Positions 1 through 7,459 of a DNA stretch of 25,375 nt are shown piece by piece. The translations under genes were made by a program, and so were the position numbers. This DNA is from a virus, in the IMG/VR virus record IMGVR_UViG_3300035070_000305, positions 1-25,375 of that record. One strand, given 5' to 3'. The notes under the pieces were generated by a model, which was not told the DNA's origin, ran no database searches, and saw nothing but the letters and a program-made list of their open reading frames with translations. The stretch's first letter is position 1. The number at the start of each line of letters is the position of its first letter.

Positions 1-544
1 TTAAATCCAAAGGATGTGTTAAGTTTAAGTAAGCAGCACCTTCTACTATGCCTTGTTTATCTGGAACAGTTACAGATACTGCGGTGTGAGGAACATCTAC
101 ACCATTTACTCTAAACCACAAATAAGCATTATGAATTTGAGATAGGGGATTATTAAACCTTCCCATAAATGTTACATCATAATATCCTGCGTAATCCACT
201 GTAACTATATCGCTTGCTAATGACATAGCATAAGCACTTTCTGCTACTCCTAAAGCAACTCTAGTAGGTGTATTAGCAAGAAAGTTTTGTGTTGTATCGT
301 GTTCAAATAATCCATGAGGAAGCTGTACACCAGTTCCAGCTGCAGCAACACTTAATGGTGCAAGAAGTATAATAGACTCAAAGCCTATACGTTCGTTAAA
401 CAGTGTTGTAGTAGTAGCTCCGCCTGTGTTAAGCGTAATCTCCCCACTATTGTTAGACTTGCCTTCTACCAAGTTGTTCACCACTTCAGCAACTAAACGT
501 GGGTCACCACCTTGAAATGGTAGCTTACGATACATTCTAGTCAT
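1..544 (-). CDS. Tail-associated structural protein, C-terminus outside window (partial)
   Basis: Open for 181 codons from an ATG at 544 and running off the left edge. The N-terminus (MTRMYRKLPFQGGDPR, then LVAEVVNNLVEGKSNN) matches a virion protein family I associate with marine short-tailed phages, which usually lies next to the gp10-like tail gene. The second half (VDYAGYYDVTFMGRF, then NAYLWFRVNGVDVPHT) reads like a beta-rich C1q/TNF-like trimer domain, as in many phage receptor-binding or fibre tips. The ATG overlaps the stop of the upstream gene (TAATG), so translation is probably coupled. Role at the tail tip or tail hub is inferred. Confidence 0.7.
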   Translation of the reverse strand, partial: MTRMYRKLPFQGGDPRLVAEVVNNLVEGKSNNSGEITLNTGGATTTTLFNERIGFESIILLAPLSVAAAGTGVQLPHGLFEHDTTQNFLANTPTRVALGVAESAYAMSLASDIVTVDYAGYYDVTFMGRFNNPLSQIHNAYLWFRVNGVDVPHTAVSVTVPDKQGIVEGAAYLNLTHPLDL

Positions 545-1980
545 TAACGATTACCTTGTGGTTTTAACTCTACGTCTATTGCCATAGCAGTTGTCCAGTT
601 TCCTGTAGGCTGTACAGAGAATCGGTGATACCTACCAGCACTACGGAAGCTACATCTACCTTCTGAGGTTGCAGGCACATAAGCACTAAATTCAATAGAG
701 TCATCAAGCTCTCTACGGCTTGCTACGGCTACGTTAGCAGTACCATTATCTATTTGTGGTCTTGCTAGAGTTGCTACGGAGTTATAACCTACCTCTACGT
801 CTGTAGTTACTAATGTTGGGGTAATAGCTGTACCTGTAAATGTCATTACTTTAGCATCTTTAGCACCTGCAAATAAGAACTTCCCACCAACAAACAGTCG
901 TGAGTCTAACGATGCAGGCATAACATCTATGTCAGTGTAACCAAGAGAGGATGTTAGTCCTTCTAATGTTGTTCCTGTACTAGCAATAGTGCCTACTACA
1001 TCGGATATAGTTTCAGCTCTTGACCATTTTTGTAGTTGCCAATTGTAGATCAAGATGCTTCTAGTACCTTCTACGTTAGCGTAGTTCCATACTACTAAGT
1101 TTTTAATAGGGTCAACTGCTGCACTAATTGTGTTAATTTGTGTAAGGTCTGCATGGTCAAAGAAGTACCTATCCACTTTCTCTGTTCCAATACCATTAAC
1201 TGTTTGACCATCGGTGCTATACCAACCATCATCAGATAAGAAAAAACTTAGGTTACCATACTGTGCTACCGAGTTACCCTCTAAACAACCTAAACCACTA
1301 GAAATAGTATCAAACTGAAAGAATAGTGGAGAGCCAACATAAGATGCACGCACCAATGTCTTTTCTAAGAATATAATACCAAACTCCCCACCTGTTACTG
1401 CTTGAATGTTTCCGCCATCAGGAATGATCTGGTAGTCAGATTGTGATGTAGGACCAGACACCCAATCAGTTTCATCCGAAATATCCGACCACTGTACCTT
1501 GTCAAATTCATCGCCAGTAGAAATGTTCCCAGCAAATACAAAGTCCCTAACAATGGCTATATCTTTTGCTACAGGTGCTGTTGCAGAAACATCAGCAAAG
1601 ACTGTGGATACGCCAATAGTCCATGCTTGTATTATTTCAGAGTTGTTGGTAGCAAGCACCACTTGACCGAATTGCTCAAATTTCCATGTGCTGTTACCAC
1701 CATAGCCACCAGCTTTAGAGGCATCTGTTAAATTAAGTGTGGTGTTATCTAAAACAAATAGCTTTGTAGCACTGCCTGCAAACACCTGTACGTTATCACC
1801 ATACTTGGCTACAAAAACACTGTTAAGGTTTTCAGTAGCAGAGTTAGAGTAATCTTCTGCACTAGGAAATGCTCCGTATCCTACAGCTACAGGGAATACG
1901 TTTTTAGCATCATTTAGTGAGCCTGCATTAGCAGGTTGGTCTGGTAGCCATTCAGTAAACTGGATTCTTTGGTTAGACAT
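544..1980 (-). CDS. P22 gp10-like tail/stabilization protein (beta-propeller-like)
   Basis: 478 aa. It opens with IQFTEWLPDQPANAGSLNDA and continues with blade-like repeats of beta strands (VFVAKYGDNVQVFAGSATKL, WKFEQFGQVVLATNN, VAQYGNLSFFLSDDGWYSTD). A segment DKVQWSDISDETDW is typical of P22 gp10-like tail accessory or DNA-stabilization proteins that plug the portal exit and connect it to the tail. Length fits that family. It starts at an ATG overlapping the stop of the glycine-rich fibre gene and ends overlapping the next start, both as TAATG. The fold assignment is from pattern recognition; a general tail-hub protein is the main alternative. Confidence 0.72.
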   Translation of the reverse strand: MSNQRIQFTEWLPDQPANAGSLNDAKNVFPVAVGYGAFPSAEDYSNSATENLNSVFVAKYGDNVQVFAGSATKLFVLDNTTLNLTDASKAGGYGGNSTWKFEQFGQVVLATNNSEIIQAWTIGVSTVFADVSATAPVAKDIAIVRDFVFAGNISTGDEFDKVQWSDISDETDWVSGPTSQSDYQIIPDGGNIQAVTGGEFGIIFLEKTLVRASYVGSPLFFQFDTISSGLGCLEGNSVAQYGNLSFFLSDDGWYSTDGQTVNGIGTEKVDRYFFDHADLTQINTISAAVDPIKNLVVWNYANVEGTRSILIYNWQLQKWSRAETISDVVGTIASTGTTLEGLTSSLGYTDIDVMPASLDSRLFVGGKFLFAGAKDAKVMTFTGTAITPTLVTTDVEVGYNSVATLARPQIDNGTANVAVASRRELDDSIEFSAYVPATSEGRCSFRSAGRYHRFSVQPTGNWTTAMAIDVELKPQGNR

Positions 1981-2897
1981 TAATTTACTTGACCTCCTAG
2001 TATTGAGCCTGCTGTTATGATGTTAGTGTAAGAGATGCCATCTATTGCGTTACCAGCTGCTCCACCTGCATATAGTACATAACCAGCTTGTTGAGAACCG
2101 TTAGACCCAGCAAGACCTAGATTACCACCATTACCACCTGGTCTATCTGATCCAGTAGAGCCATAAGTAAAAGCACCGCCTGTTGTTAATGTTCCGTCAC
2201 CAGCTCTTCCTGTACAATATCTATCACAATTTACTCCTGCACCTATACCGCCATATCCAGCAGGTATAGCCGTGCTTCCAGTTCCAGTTGGGGGAGATTG
2301 TAGGTTAGCGTTTGTTGCATTATGATAACCACCTGCACCACCACCACCGTTACCAGCAGCGTGATAAACTACCCTTCCTGATCCACCACCACCTCCACCT
2401 CCACCACCACCTATAAGGTTGTTGTTGGTAAGGTTAAGTGTGTGTCTAGTGTAAATAGCTGTTCCACCAGGACTACCTGCGTAGCCAGTTCCTGCCCATC
2501 CTTCAGAGTTACTTCCTCTACCACCATTACCACCACGACCAGTAATGCTTGATCCGCTACTAACATTTAAGTTAATAATACTATTGGCTGGGAAAGACCC
2601 TACATTAAAAGCAGGGGATGTGTTAGATGTAGATACAATATTAGTTCCAGTATCCATAGTGACGTTAGCAATGATCTTGTAAGTCTTTGTGCCAATCTGT
2701 GATACTACTTGATTCCACAAATTAAAGTCTTGTACTAATCCAGTTAGGCTAACATTAACCTCTACAACATATGCCTCTTTCCATACACCGCCATCATTAA
2801 CAAATACTGCCTTTACTTCAGACCAAGTTCCACCTTGATTGATGTGGATAAAGTTAGACTTTTTATAAGTGCCATCATCTTTGACGTATATACTCAT
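1980..2897 (-). CDS. Glycine-rich adhesin/tail-fibre protein
   Basis: 305 aa from the ATG at 2897, which lies two bases after the previous stop; the longer reading from a TTG at 2915 was not chosen. Residues about 1-45 carry two copies of a small motif, HINQGGTWSEVKAVF and FVNDGGVWKEAYVV. Residues about 110-300 are an extended Gly/Asn/Ser-rich domain with GxGG patches and a run of ten glycines. Such domains resemble polyglycine-II sandwich adhesins like T4-type gp38. That comparison is inference; only the composition is seen. The gene has no strong ribosome site, so reinitiation after the upstream stop is likely. Confidence 0.7.
   Translation of the reverse strand: MSIYVKDDGTYKKSNFIHINQGGTWSEVKAVFVNDGGVWKEAYVVEVNVSLTGLVQDFNLWNQVVSQIGTKTYKIIANVTMDTGTNIVSTSNTSPAFNVGSFPANSIINLNVSSGSSITGRGGNGGRGSNSEGWAGTGYAGSPGGTAIYTRHTLNLTNNNLIGGGGGGGGGGSGRVVYHAAGNGGGGAGGYHNATNANLQSPPTGTGSTAIPAGYGGIGAGVNCDRYCTGRAGDGTLTTGGAFTYGSTGSDRPGGNGGNLGLAGSNGSQQAGYVLYAGGAAGNAIDGISYTNIITAGSILGGQVN
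2383..2412 (-). repeat. Run of ten glycine codons (GGN tandem repeat)
   Basis: On the minus strand this is ten consecutive GGN codons inside the glycine-rich adhesin gene, made mainly of GGT with some GGA. The plus strand reads as repeated CCA/CCT. Gain or loss of units would change the length of the glycine run without shifting the frame. Confidence 0.75.
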
Positions 2898-2899
2898 GA

Positions 2900-3370
2900 T
2901 TAAACAATATACCAAATATCGCCATTAGATCCACCTGTGGGGGAACTAGTAGATACCGTTCTTACTCCACCTGCGTTAGTACCAATGGTAACACCACCAA
3001 CAGTAGCACCTGTTATTGTTCCACCTGTTATGGCTACAGCGTTAGCGTTCTGTGCTGACATTGTGCCTAATGCTCCAGTCTTTGCTTGTACATAAGCTGT
3101 TGTTGCTATTCTTGTAGAGTTATCTGTAGCTAGTTGCGTAGGAGCAGTAGCATTACCAGTCAATACGGTAGTGCCGTTTACGGTAAGGTTACTTCCAACA
3201 ACCATGTTATCGCCATCAGCACCTGTAATCATATTCTTTAATTGTGCCATCAATTCTCTAATTGAGTTATTGATCGTACTGGGGGGACACCCTTCATTTA
3301 TGTTAATACCGTTAATATCGGTGTTGCCAGAAGCACTTGAATCGTATTCTGATATTTTAGTTTTTGCCAT
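2900..3370 (-). CDS. Short tail-fibre protein
   Basis: 156 aa. The N-terminus (MAKTKISEYDSSASGNTDIN, then NINEGCPPSTINNSIRELMA) is a widespread phage fibre attachment segment. The middle contains QLATDNSTRIATTAYVQ, a motif common in fibres. The tail, residues about 100-156, is repetitive Gly/Thr-rich sequence (AITGGTITGATVGGVTIGT) ending GGSNGDIWYIV. It is short for a complete receptor-binding fibre, so it may act as a connector or be trimmed. The ATG at 3370 follows an AAAGGATAACAC-type ribosome site. The neighbouring minus-strand genes are all fibre related. Confidence 0.75.
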   Translation of the reverse strand: MAKTKISEYDSSASGNTDINGININEGCPPSTINNSIRELMAQLKNMITGADGDNMVVGSNLTVNGTTVLTGNATAPTQLATDNSTRIATTAYVQAKTGALGTMSAQNANAVAITGGTITGATVGGVTIGTNAGGVRTVSTSSPTGGSNGDIWYIV

Positions 3371-3373
3371 GTG

Positions 3374-4093
3374 TTATCCTTTTAGTTTCCAATCGTTATC
3401 ACCTACTGTTGAATCTGTCCAAACACTACTTCCAGGAGCGGTAGTAGTCCATGCCTCTGTGTCATACGTTACATCAGTCCACTCCTCACCAAGTATGTAT
3501 CCTTCTGCGGTTACGGTATTTGTTGCGGTAATTGCAGCATCAGCAAATCTTGTTACGCTTGAGAAAGCAGTTATTGTTGCTATGCCTTCTACACTTGCAT
3601 GACCATTTGCAACCAATCCACCAAGAGCGGTTAACTCTGCTGTCCAAGTAATACTTGCATCACCAAAGGTTATTTTAAAGCCGTCTGCGGTTAATGTAGC
3701 TTCAGCAGCAATAGTTGCATTAGAGTATATAATAGAGCCTGAGAGAGCCACTGTGAGCGTTGCAGCACCACTTATGTCGCCTTCACCGAATGCTATATAA
3801 ACTGCATTAGAAGTAACTGTAGCTCTTCCAGTGATAGATCCGTTAGCATCGTTAACTAAACCACCTAATGCTGACACTAATGCTGTAGCAGTAATATCTC
3901 CTGATCCAAGACGTATTCTAATGCCGTCAGCTGTTAGCGTAGCTATAGCCGATATAGATCCTGATGAGCTTCTTACCCTTGTAGAGTTAGCTACAACTGT
4001 GCCTACACCTGTGATAGATGCAGAGCCTAGTTTGGCAACTGCTCCACCTGCGGTACTATAAGGAGCTTCCGAGAATGATTGAAAGCCAAACAT
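3374..4093 (-). CDS. Repeat-built tail protein with nine ~20-residue repeats
   Basis: 239 aa. After the leader MFGFQSFSEAPYSTAGGA, residues about 22-203 are nine head-to-tail repeats of 20-21 residues following the pattern G/A-x-I-x-x-x-A-T-x-T-A-x-G, for example GSISAIATLTADGIRIRLGS and ATIAAEATLTADGFKITFGD. Repeats 2-3 resemble repeats 6-7, which suggests an internal duplication. The C-terminus is Trp-rich (EEWTDVTYDTEAWTTT, SSVWTDS, NDWKLKG), a cap seen in related marine-phage proteins. It is probably a beta-solenoid shaft in the tail. The start overlaps the stop of the 51-aa gene (TAATG). No enzymatic motif is seen. Confidence 0.65.
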   Translation of the reverse strand: MFGFQSFSEAPYSTAGGAVAKLGSASITGVGTVVANSTRVRSSSGSISAIATLTADGIRIRLGSGDITATALVSALGGLVNDANGSITGRATVTSNAVYIAFGEGDISGAATLTVALSGSIIYSNATIAAEATLTADGFKITFGDASITWTAELTALGGLVANGHASVEGIATITAFSSVTRFADAAITATNTVTAEGYILGEEWTDVTYDTEAWTTTAPGSSVWTDSTVGDNDWKLKG

Positions 4094-4248
4094 TAATCAG
4101 CCTCTTCTGGTGTATTTCCTTCGGCTACCCATTCTAAATATTCTTGGTAGTCTGTGTTATTTGGGTCTGTTGGGATAGAAGCGTTGTCTGATAGTCTTAT
4201 AATTGATGTAACTTCATCTTGACCACTTCCAATATATAATTTATACAT
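4093..4248 (-). CDS. Small conserved phage protein, tail-fibre associated
   Basis: 51 aa. Sequence features include MYKLYIGSGQDEVTSIIRLS and DNASIPTDPNNTDYQEYLEW, ending VAEGNTPEEAD. I recognise this SIIRLSDNASIP...DYQEYLEWVAEGN pattern as a small protein encoded beside tail fibres in many phages. It may be a fibre-assembly helper, which is inference. The ATG at 4248 lies one base from the stop of the 393-aa fibre gene, and its stop overlaps the next ATG (TAATG). The length agrees with the family as I remember it. Confidence 0.75.
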   Translation of the reverse strand: MYKLYIGSGQDEVTSIIRLSDNASIPTDPNNTDYQEYLEWVAEGNTPEEAD

Positions 4249-4249
4249 T

Positions 4250-5431
4250 TTATAGCTCCGCACTAAAGATTAATTTTGAAGCAGTTGAGTTGTTCATGCC
4301 TAAAGCACACATTCCAGTTAGCCCTGACTTTTGAACGTCTACACCAATTGAACCTGATGCTGATTGATTTAAACTTATTCCTACAGCTGTTCCCCAGCTA
4401 TTAGCATGCCATGCTCTATAATGACTTAAAGTCCCAAAGCTTAAAGTAGGTCCAGCTCTCATAGTGACGGGTGGAAAAACAAAGCCTGTCATAAAGTTTG
4501 TAGCTTGTGATGGTCCAGTGGATAACCATTGAAAAGAAGTTTCTCCACCTAATACATAACAATACCTCTGACACAAATCTAATTGTGTTCCGTATTGTAG
4601 GTTCTCAAAGTCTGTAGCTGTAGTGCCTGCTTCTAGTTGTACGCCTGTGATTTGCCATGTTGCTGACGAGTTATTCATAAATGATACACATGATGATGTT
4701 CTTCTATAATTGCCAGAAATCCATGAATCAGTTGTAGCAGTTACAGAATCACTTCCATTGTCAAGATTAAATAAGGCTATTATTCCTGTACTATTATCTG
4801 ATAACCATGTTCCTATTGTAGGACCAGTAATTGTTATTGTTTTCTTTTCCCATGTATTTGCACTTACCACATTATATTCAGAAACAAAAGACCTAGTAAA
4901 GTCCCAATTATGAAAGGACACTGGATAAGTTCCAGTAATACTAGCTTTTACCCAAAAAGATAATGTAACTGTTTGTGCATTTGCAGTTCCCCAACCTAAA
5001 TGGGCAATATTATATCCTTCTATTCTTTGTCGTGGAGAAACAGAGTCACTACCAGTAAGAGTATCTGGTGTAGCGTTAGATGTTATTTTTAACGATTTAT
5101 TAAACCCTGCTGGAGCATCTATGACTTGTTGATATGTAACTTCAGTTGTCCCAAACATTTGTAATTGCCATCTGTCTGTTGTATATACATTAGCAGTTGC
5201 ACTATTGCTTACTCCAGCATTACGCTGGTCAATAGCCATATTACCATTGATAATAAGGTTCTTTGTGCCTGCGTAAGAGTTAGGTAGCCCTGTTAATTGA
5301 GAACCATTACCAGTTGTTGTTAGCAGTGTACCGCTACTTGCAGGAAGGTCTAATGTGTTAGTACCTGCAACACTAGGTGCTTGTATCGTTAGCTCACCAG
5401 AGGTATCGCCTTTTAGTTTAATTGATGCCAT
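4250..5431 (-). CDS. Tail-fibre protein (KNLIINGNMAIDQR family)
   Basis: 393 aa. Residues 1-50 are a phage attachment/collar segment (MASIKLKGDTSGELTIQAPS, then LDLPASSGTLLTT). KNLIINGNMAIDQRNAG at about 57-74 and TDRWQL mark the start of a jelly-roll carbohydrate-binding-like domain; WQITGVQLEAGTTATDFE and LDLCQRYCYVLGG are its usual closing motifs. The last 100 residues are a variable receptor-facing domain. The architecture is typical of phage side-tail fibres, so it probably binds a host surface glycan. It is followed by the 51-aa and repeat-protein genes. Confidence 0.85.
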   Translation of the reverse strand: MASIKLKGDTSGELTIQAPSVAGTNTLDLPASSGTLLTTTGNGSQLTGLPNSYAGTKNLIINGNMAIDQRNAGVSNSATANVYTTDRWQLQMFGTTEVTYQQVIDAPAGFNKSLKITSNATPDTLTGSDSVSPRQRIEGYNIAHLGWGTANAQTVTLSFWVKASITGTYPVSFHNWDFTRSFVSEYNVVSANTWEKKTITITGPTIGTWLSDNSTGIIALFNLDNGSDSVTATTDSWISGNYRRTSSCVSFMNNSSATWQITGVQLEAGTTATDFENLQYGTQLDLCQRYCYVLGGETSFQWLSTGPSQATNFMTGFVFPPVTMRAGPTLSFGTLSHYRAWHANSWGTAVGISLNQSASGSIGVDVQKSGLTGMCALGMNNSTASKLIFSAEL

Positions 5432-5440
5432 TATTCATCC

Positions 5441-5725
5441 TTATTCTGGTTTAGTTGGAAGTGTGACGTTATAAGGGGCATCTTCTTGTTCTGTAATATC
5501 CCGTAAGGATTGTCTGTATGTTGCCCATGCTGCTTTGTCTACAGTGCAGTCTGGTATTTGAGTCCAGTCTGAAGCTTCTAGCAACTGATTCCTTTGTTCG
5601 CGTAATTGTTCCCATGCTCGTGTTTCTGCCCCTGCTTCCCATGCTAGGTCACTTGCTTGAATTTCTGCAATTTCTTCTGCAGATAATTCTATACGCTGAC
5701 CATTAACTATTTTATGTTGTGCCAT
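5441..5725 (-). CDS. Phage tail assembly chaperone-like protein
   Basis: 94 aa. The segment REQRNQLLEASDWTQIPD followed by KAAWATYRQSLRDIT is the hallmark of small phage tail assembly chaperones (the Phage_tail_APC type family) that help fold or attach fibres. The N-terminus (QRIELSAEEIAEIQA) is helical and charged. It lies immediately after the 225-aa fibre gene and before the 393-aa fibre gene, so it may serve either. Length is typical. The start is an ATG preceded by an AAGGGT-like site. Confidence 0.82.
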   Translation of the reverse strand: MAQHKIVNGQRIELSAEEIAEIQASDLAWEAGAETRAWEQLREQRNQLLEASDWTQIPDCTVDKAAWATYRQSLRDITEQEDAPYNVTLPTKPE

Positions 5726-5734
5726 ATCCTACCC

Positions 5735-6412
5735 TTATGATTGATTTAACCCTAATACTGTAATTTTTCCTGCTACTAAAGTACCTGCTGACATTTTTAA
5801 TTGTATAGAATTTTCAGTTACTACCTCAGTGCGATGTGTACAAAACTTATACTGAGTAAAACTAGAGTTTGGTTGAAACGCCATAGAAGAAGTGCCTTGA
5901 GCAAGAGCGGTTGTATTAGAAAAGTCTCCACTAAGATTTATTTCACCTGTAATATCTCCATTTACACCACCTAATAAAAGATATGTCATGTCTTGAGGGG
6001 TAGAACTTGAGCCTGTATAAGTTCCTGTGGAACTCATCCTAAAGTTAGAACTTGACCTAGATGTATCAAAACTTGCTCCATTTTGACCAAAAAGCATTTG
6101 AAAATATGAGTTAGTATTACTTGGTTGAACACCACTTACGATTATTTTAAAAGCATCATACGATGTATAGGAACTAAAATCCACAATAACAGAAGCAGTA
6201 GAAGATAAATTTGTTCTTGATAAAACTGACCATGCACCACCACCAGGTAAGTCAGTTAGATTAGCTCCGCTGATTGCAGGTAATGCACCAGTTAATTGTT
6301 CTGCTGGAATTGTTCCAGATGTTGAAATATTCCCAGATACAATTAAGCCATTAGATACCGTTAAATTATCACTGGCATCTATGGTACCTATGCCGTTTAT
6401 TGTTATGCTCAT
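5735..6412 (-). CDS. Tail-fibre protein
   Basis: 225 aa. Residues 1-55 form a fibre neck (SITINGIGTIDASDNLTVSN, then GTIPAEQLTGALPAISGANL). From about residue 60 there is a beta-rich domain (WSVLSRTNLSSTASVIVDFS, then YDAFKIIVSGVQPS) ending AGKITVLGLNQS, a recurrent C-terminal receptor domain of small phage fibres. No catalytic motif is seen. It is one of several fibre genes in this operon, placed directly upstream of a chaperone-like gene. Confidence 0.75.
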   Translation of the reverse strand: MSITINGIGTIDASDNLTVSNGLIVSGNISTSGTIPAEQLTGALPAISGANLTDLPGGGAWSVLSRTNLSSTASVIVDFSSYTSYDAFKIIVSGVQPSNTNSYFQMLFGQNGASFDTSRSSSNFRMSSTGTYTGSSSTPQDMTYLLLGGVNGDITGEINLSGDFSNTTALAQGTSSMAFQPNSSFTQYKFCTHRTEVVTENSIQLKMSAGTLVAGKITVLGLNQS

Positions 6413-6426
6413 TCTGTTACCTCTAC

Positions 6427-6642
6427 TTAGTTAGCTATATCTTCTTTATCAAGTGATTCACGCAACATCTTTACAAACGCCTCACGACCAACAGATAGTT
6501 GGTCTAGGTTAAACTTTGTACCATTTATTTTTTTCTCTAAATCAGCCACGTGGTTTAAAATTGTTTGTTGTTCAGGGGTCATGTCTTCAAAGTGGTATTC
6601 TTTGTCATCAATCGTAATGGGTGTTTTTGTATTTTTAGCCAT
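6427..6642 (-). CDS. Small conserved phage protein with coiled coil
   Basis: 71 aa. It reads ITIDDKEYHFEDMTPEQQTI then LNHVADLEKKINGTKFNLDQ, the form of a small marine-phage protein I have seen near tail genes. Residues 22-65 are predicted mostly helical by eye, with heptad-like Leu/Ile spacing. The operon position, among other small proteins between two fibre genes, suggests a fibre or tail assembly helper. No function is established from the sequence. The ribosome site AAAGGAAACGAT precedes the ATG. Confidence 0.7.
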   Translation of the reverse strand: MAKNTKTPITIDDKEYHFEDMTPEQQTILNHVADLEKKINGTKFNLDQLSVGREAFVKMLRESLDKEDIAN

Positions 6643-6669
6643 TATCGTTTCCTTTAAAGTTAGTTAAAA

Positions 6670-6933
6670 TTAAGCTGTGTATGATGCTGCATCAGCGATT
6701 GCATTGTTTGCTTGAGTCATGTCTTCGTCACCCCACCATTCTTTTGCTACCATGATTCCAAGATGTTCTACGTTACGTTTTACGCAGTCTTTCTTTTCTT
6801 CATCTGTTTCGTCAGCCATTGCTTCGCCTGACATGACAGCATAAATAAGGTCAACGGAATCACCCATTGCTTTATAGTGCTGTGCTTTTTCTTCAGTGCT
6901 TGGTACATCTAATACTACATTTTCGTCTGTCAT
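6670..6933 (-). CDS. Small acidic protein of unknown function
   Basis: 87 aa, rich in Asp and Glu (MTDENVVLDVPSTEEKAQHY, then EAMADETDEEKKDCVKRNVE) with a KEWWGDEDMTQANNAI segment near the C-terminus. It resembles no family I can name beyond similar small genes in phage tail regions. The ATG follows AAAAGGAGAATAAAA, a strong ribosome site. It is one of four small genes (90, 77, 87 and 71 aa) between the large repeat fibre and the 225-aa fibre, so a chaperone or assembly role is plausible but unproven. Confidence 0.65.
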   Translation of the reverse strand: MTDENVVLDVPSTEEKAQHYKAMGDSVDLIYAVMSGEAMADETDEEKKDCVKRNVEHLGIMVAKEWWGDEDMTQANNAIADAASYTA

Positions 6934-6960
6934 TTTTATTCTCCTTTTAAGACAGTTAAT

Positions 6961-7194
6961 TTAAATAGTAAGCAGTTGAGCTGCCTTAAGTTCTTCTACA
7001 GTTGTCATACTATCTACTTGGTTAGTAGCGTCTCGTAATGCCTGTTTGTTTGCTACGATAGAAGATGTATCTGCACCTAATTCTAATGCTCGTTGAAACT
7101 CTACATCTAGTTTTTCTAGTAAAGGTTTACGCTCTTCACGCAATTTCTCTTTAGTAATGTCTTTTGCTTTATTGATGTTAACTTGGATTTTCAT
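6961..7194 (-). CDS. Small helical protein, possible tail assembly helper
   Basis: 77 aa. It opens MKIQVNINKAKDITKEKLRE and then has a long amphipathic helix with ALRDATNQVDSMTTVEELKA. The INKAKxI...R...K opening and the TTVEELKA close are like small phage proteins that cap fibre operons. It overlaps the end of the upstream 90-aa gene by 17 bases, which favours translational coupling. No catalytic residues are visible. Function unknown; assembly helper is inferred from context. Confidence 0.65.
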   Translation of the reverse strand: MKIQVNINKAKDITKEKLREERKPLLEKLDVEFQRALELGADTSSIVANKQALRDATNQVDSMTTVEELKAAQLLTI

Positions 7195-7450
7195 CTGTCA
7201 CTTCCTTTTCTGTTTGTTCTGCAAACCATGCGTCTGCACCAATACCTTGTCCATCAGGCGTTCCTAAATCTGTAGGGTTTAGTTCCCAAGCATTTCTAAA
7301 TGTTCTGTCACTTGGAACTTCGCTATCCTCTACTATCCAGTAATCTACACCCAAAGGTACATCTTTACGAGCAACTTCTTCAACTGCTAACTCACCTGTA
7401 GGAATAACTACTGCTACTCCACCTTCTTCTATTTTATATACTATTCTCAT
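7178..7450 (-). CDS. Small conserved tail-region protein
   Basis: 90 aa. It starts MRIVYKIEEGGVAVVIPTGE, continues VEEVARKDVPLGVDYWIVED and SEVPSDRTFRNAWELN. This exact pattern (RIVYK...GGVAVV.PTGEL...VARKDVP.G..Y.IVEDSE.P.DRTFR.AWE) is common in phage tail-fibre clusters, where it often accompanies fibre assembly chaperones. The last 25 residues are variable. It lies nine bases after the 572-aa fibre gene. Biochemical role unknown. Confidence 0.75.
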   Translation of the reverse strand: MRIVYKIEEGGVAVVIPTGELAVEEVARKDVPLGVDYWIVEDSEVPSDRTFRNAWELNPTDLGTPDGQGIGADAWFAEQTEKEVTDENPS

Positions 7451-7459
7451 AATTTATCC

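Noticed and set aside
2898-2915. Upstream TTG start for the glycine-rich adhesin
   Set aside because: It would overlap the previous gene without an SD; the ATG at 2897 gives the conserved MSIYVKDDG start.
3171-4061. Plus-strand frames opposite the fibre genes
   Set aside because: They mirror repeated Ala/Thr/Gly codons on the minus strand, lack ribosome sites and oppose the operon direction.
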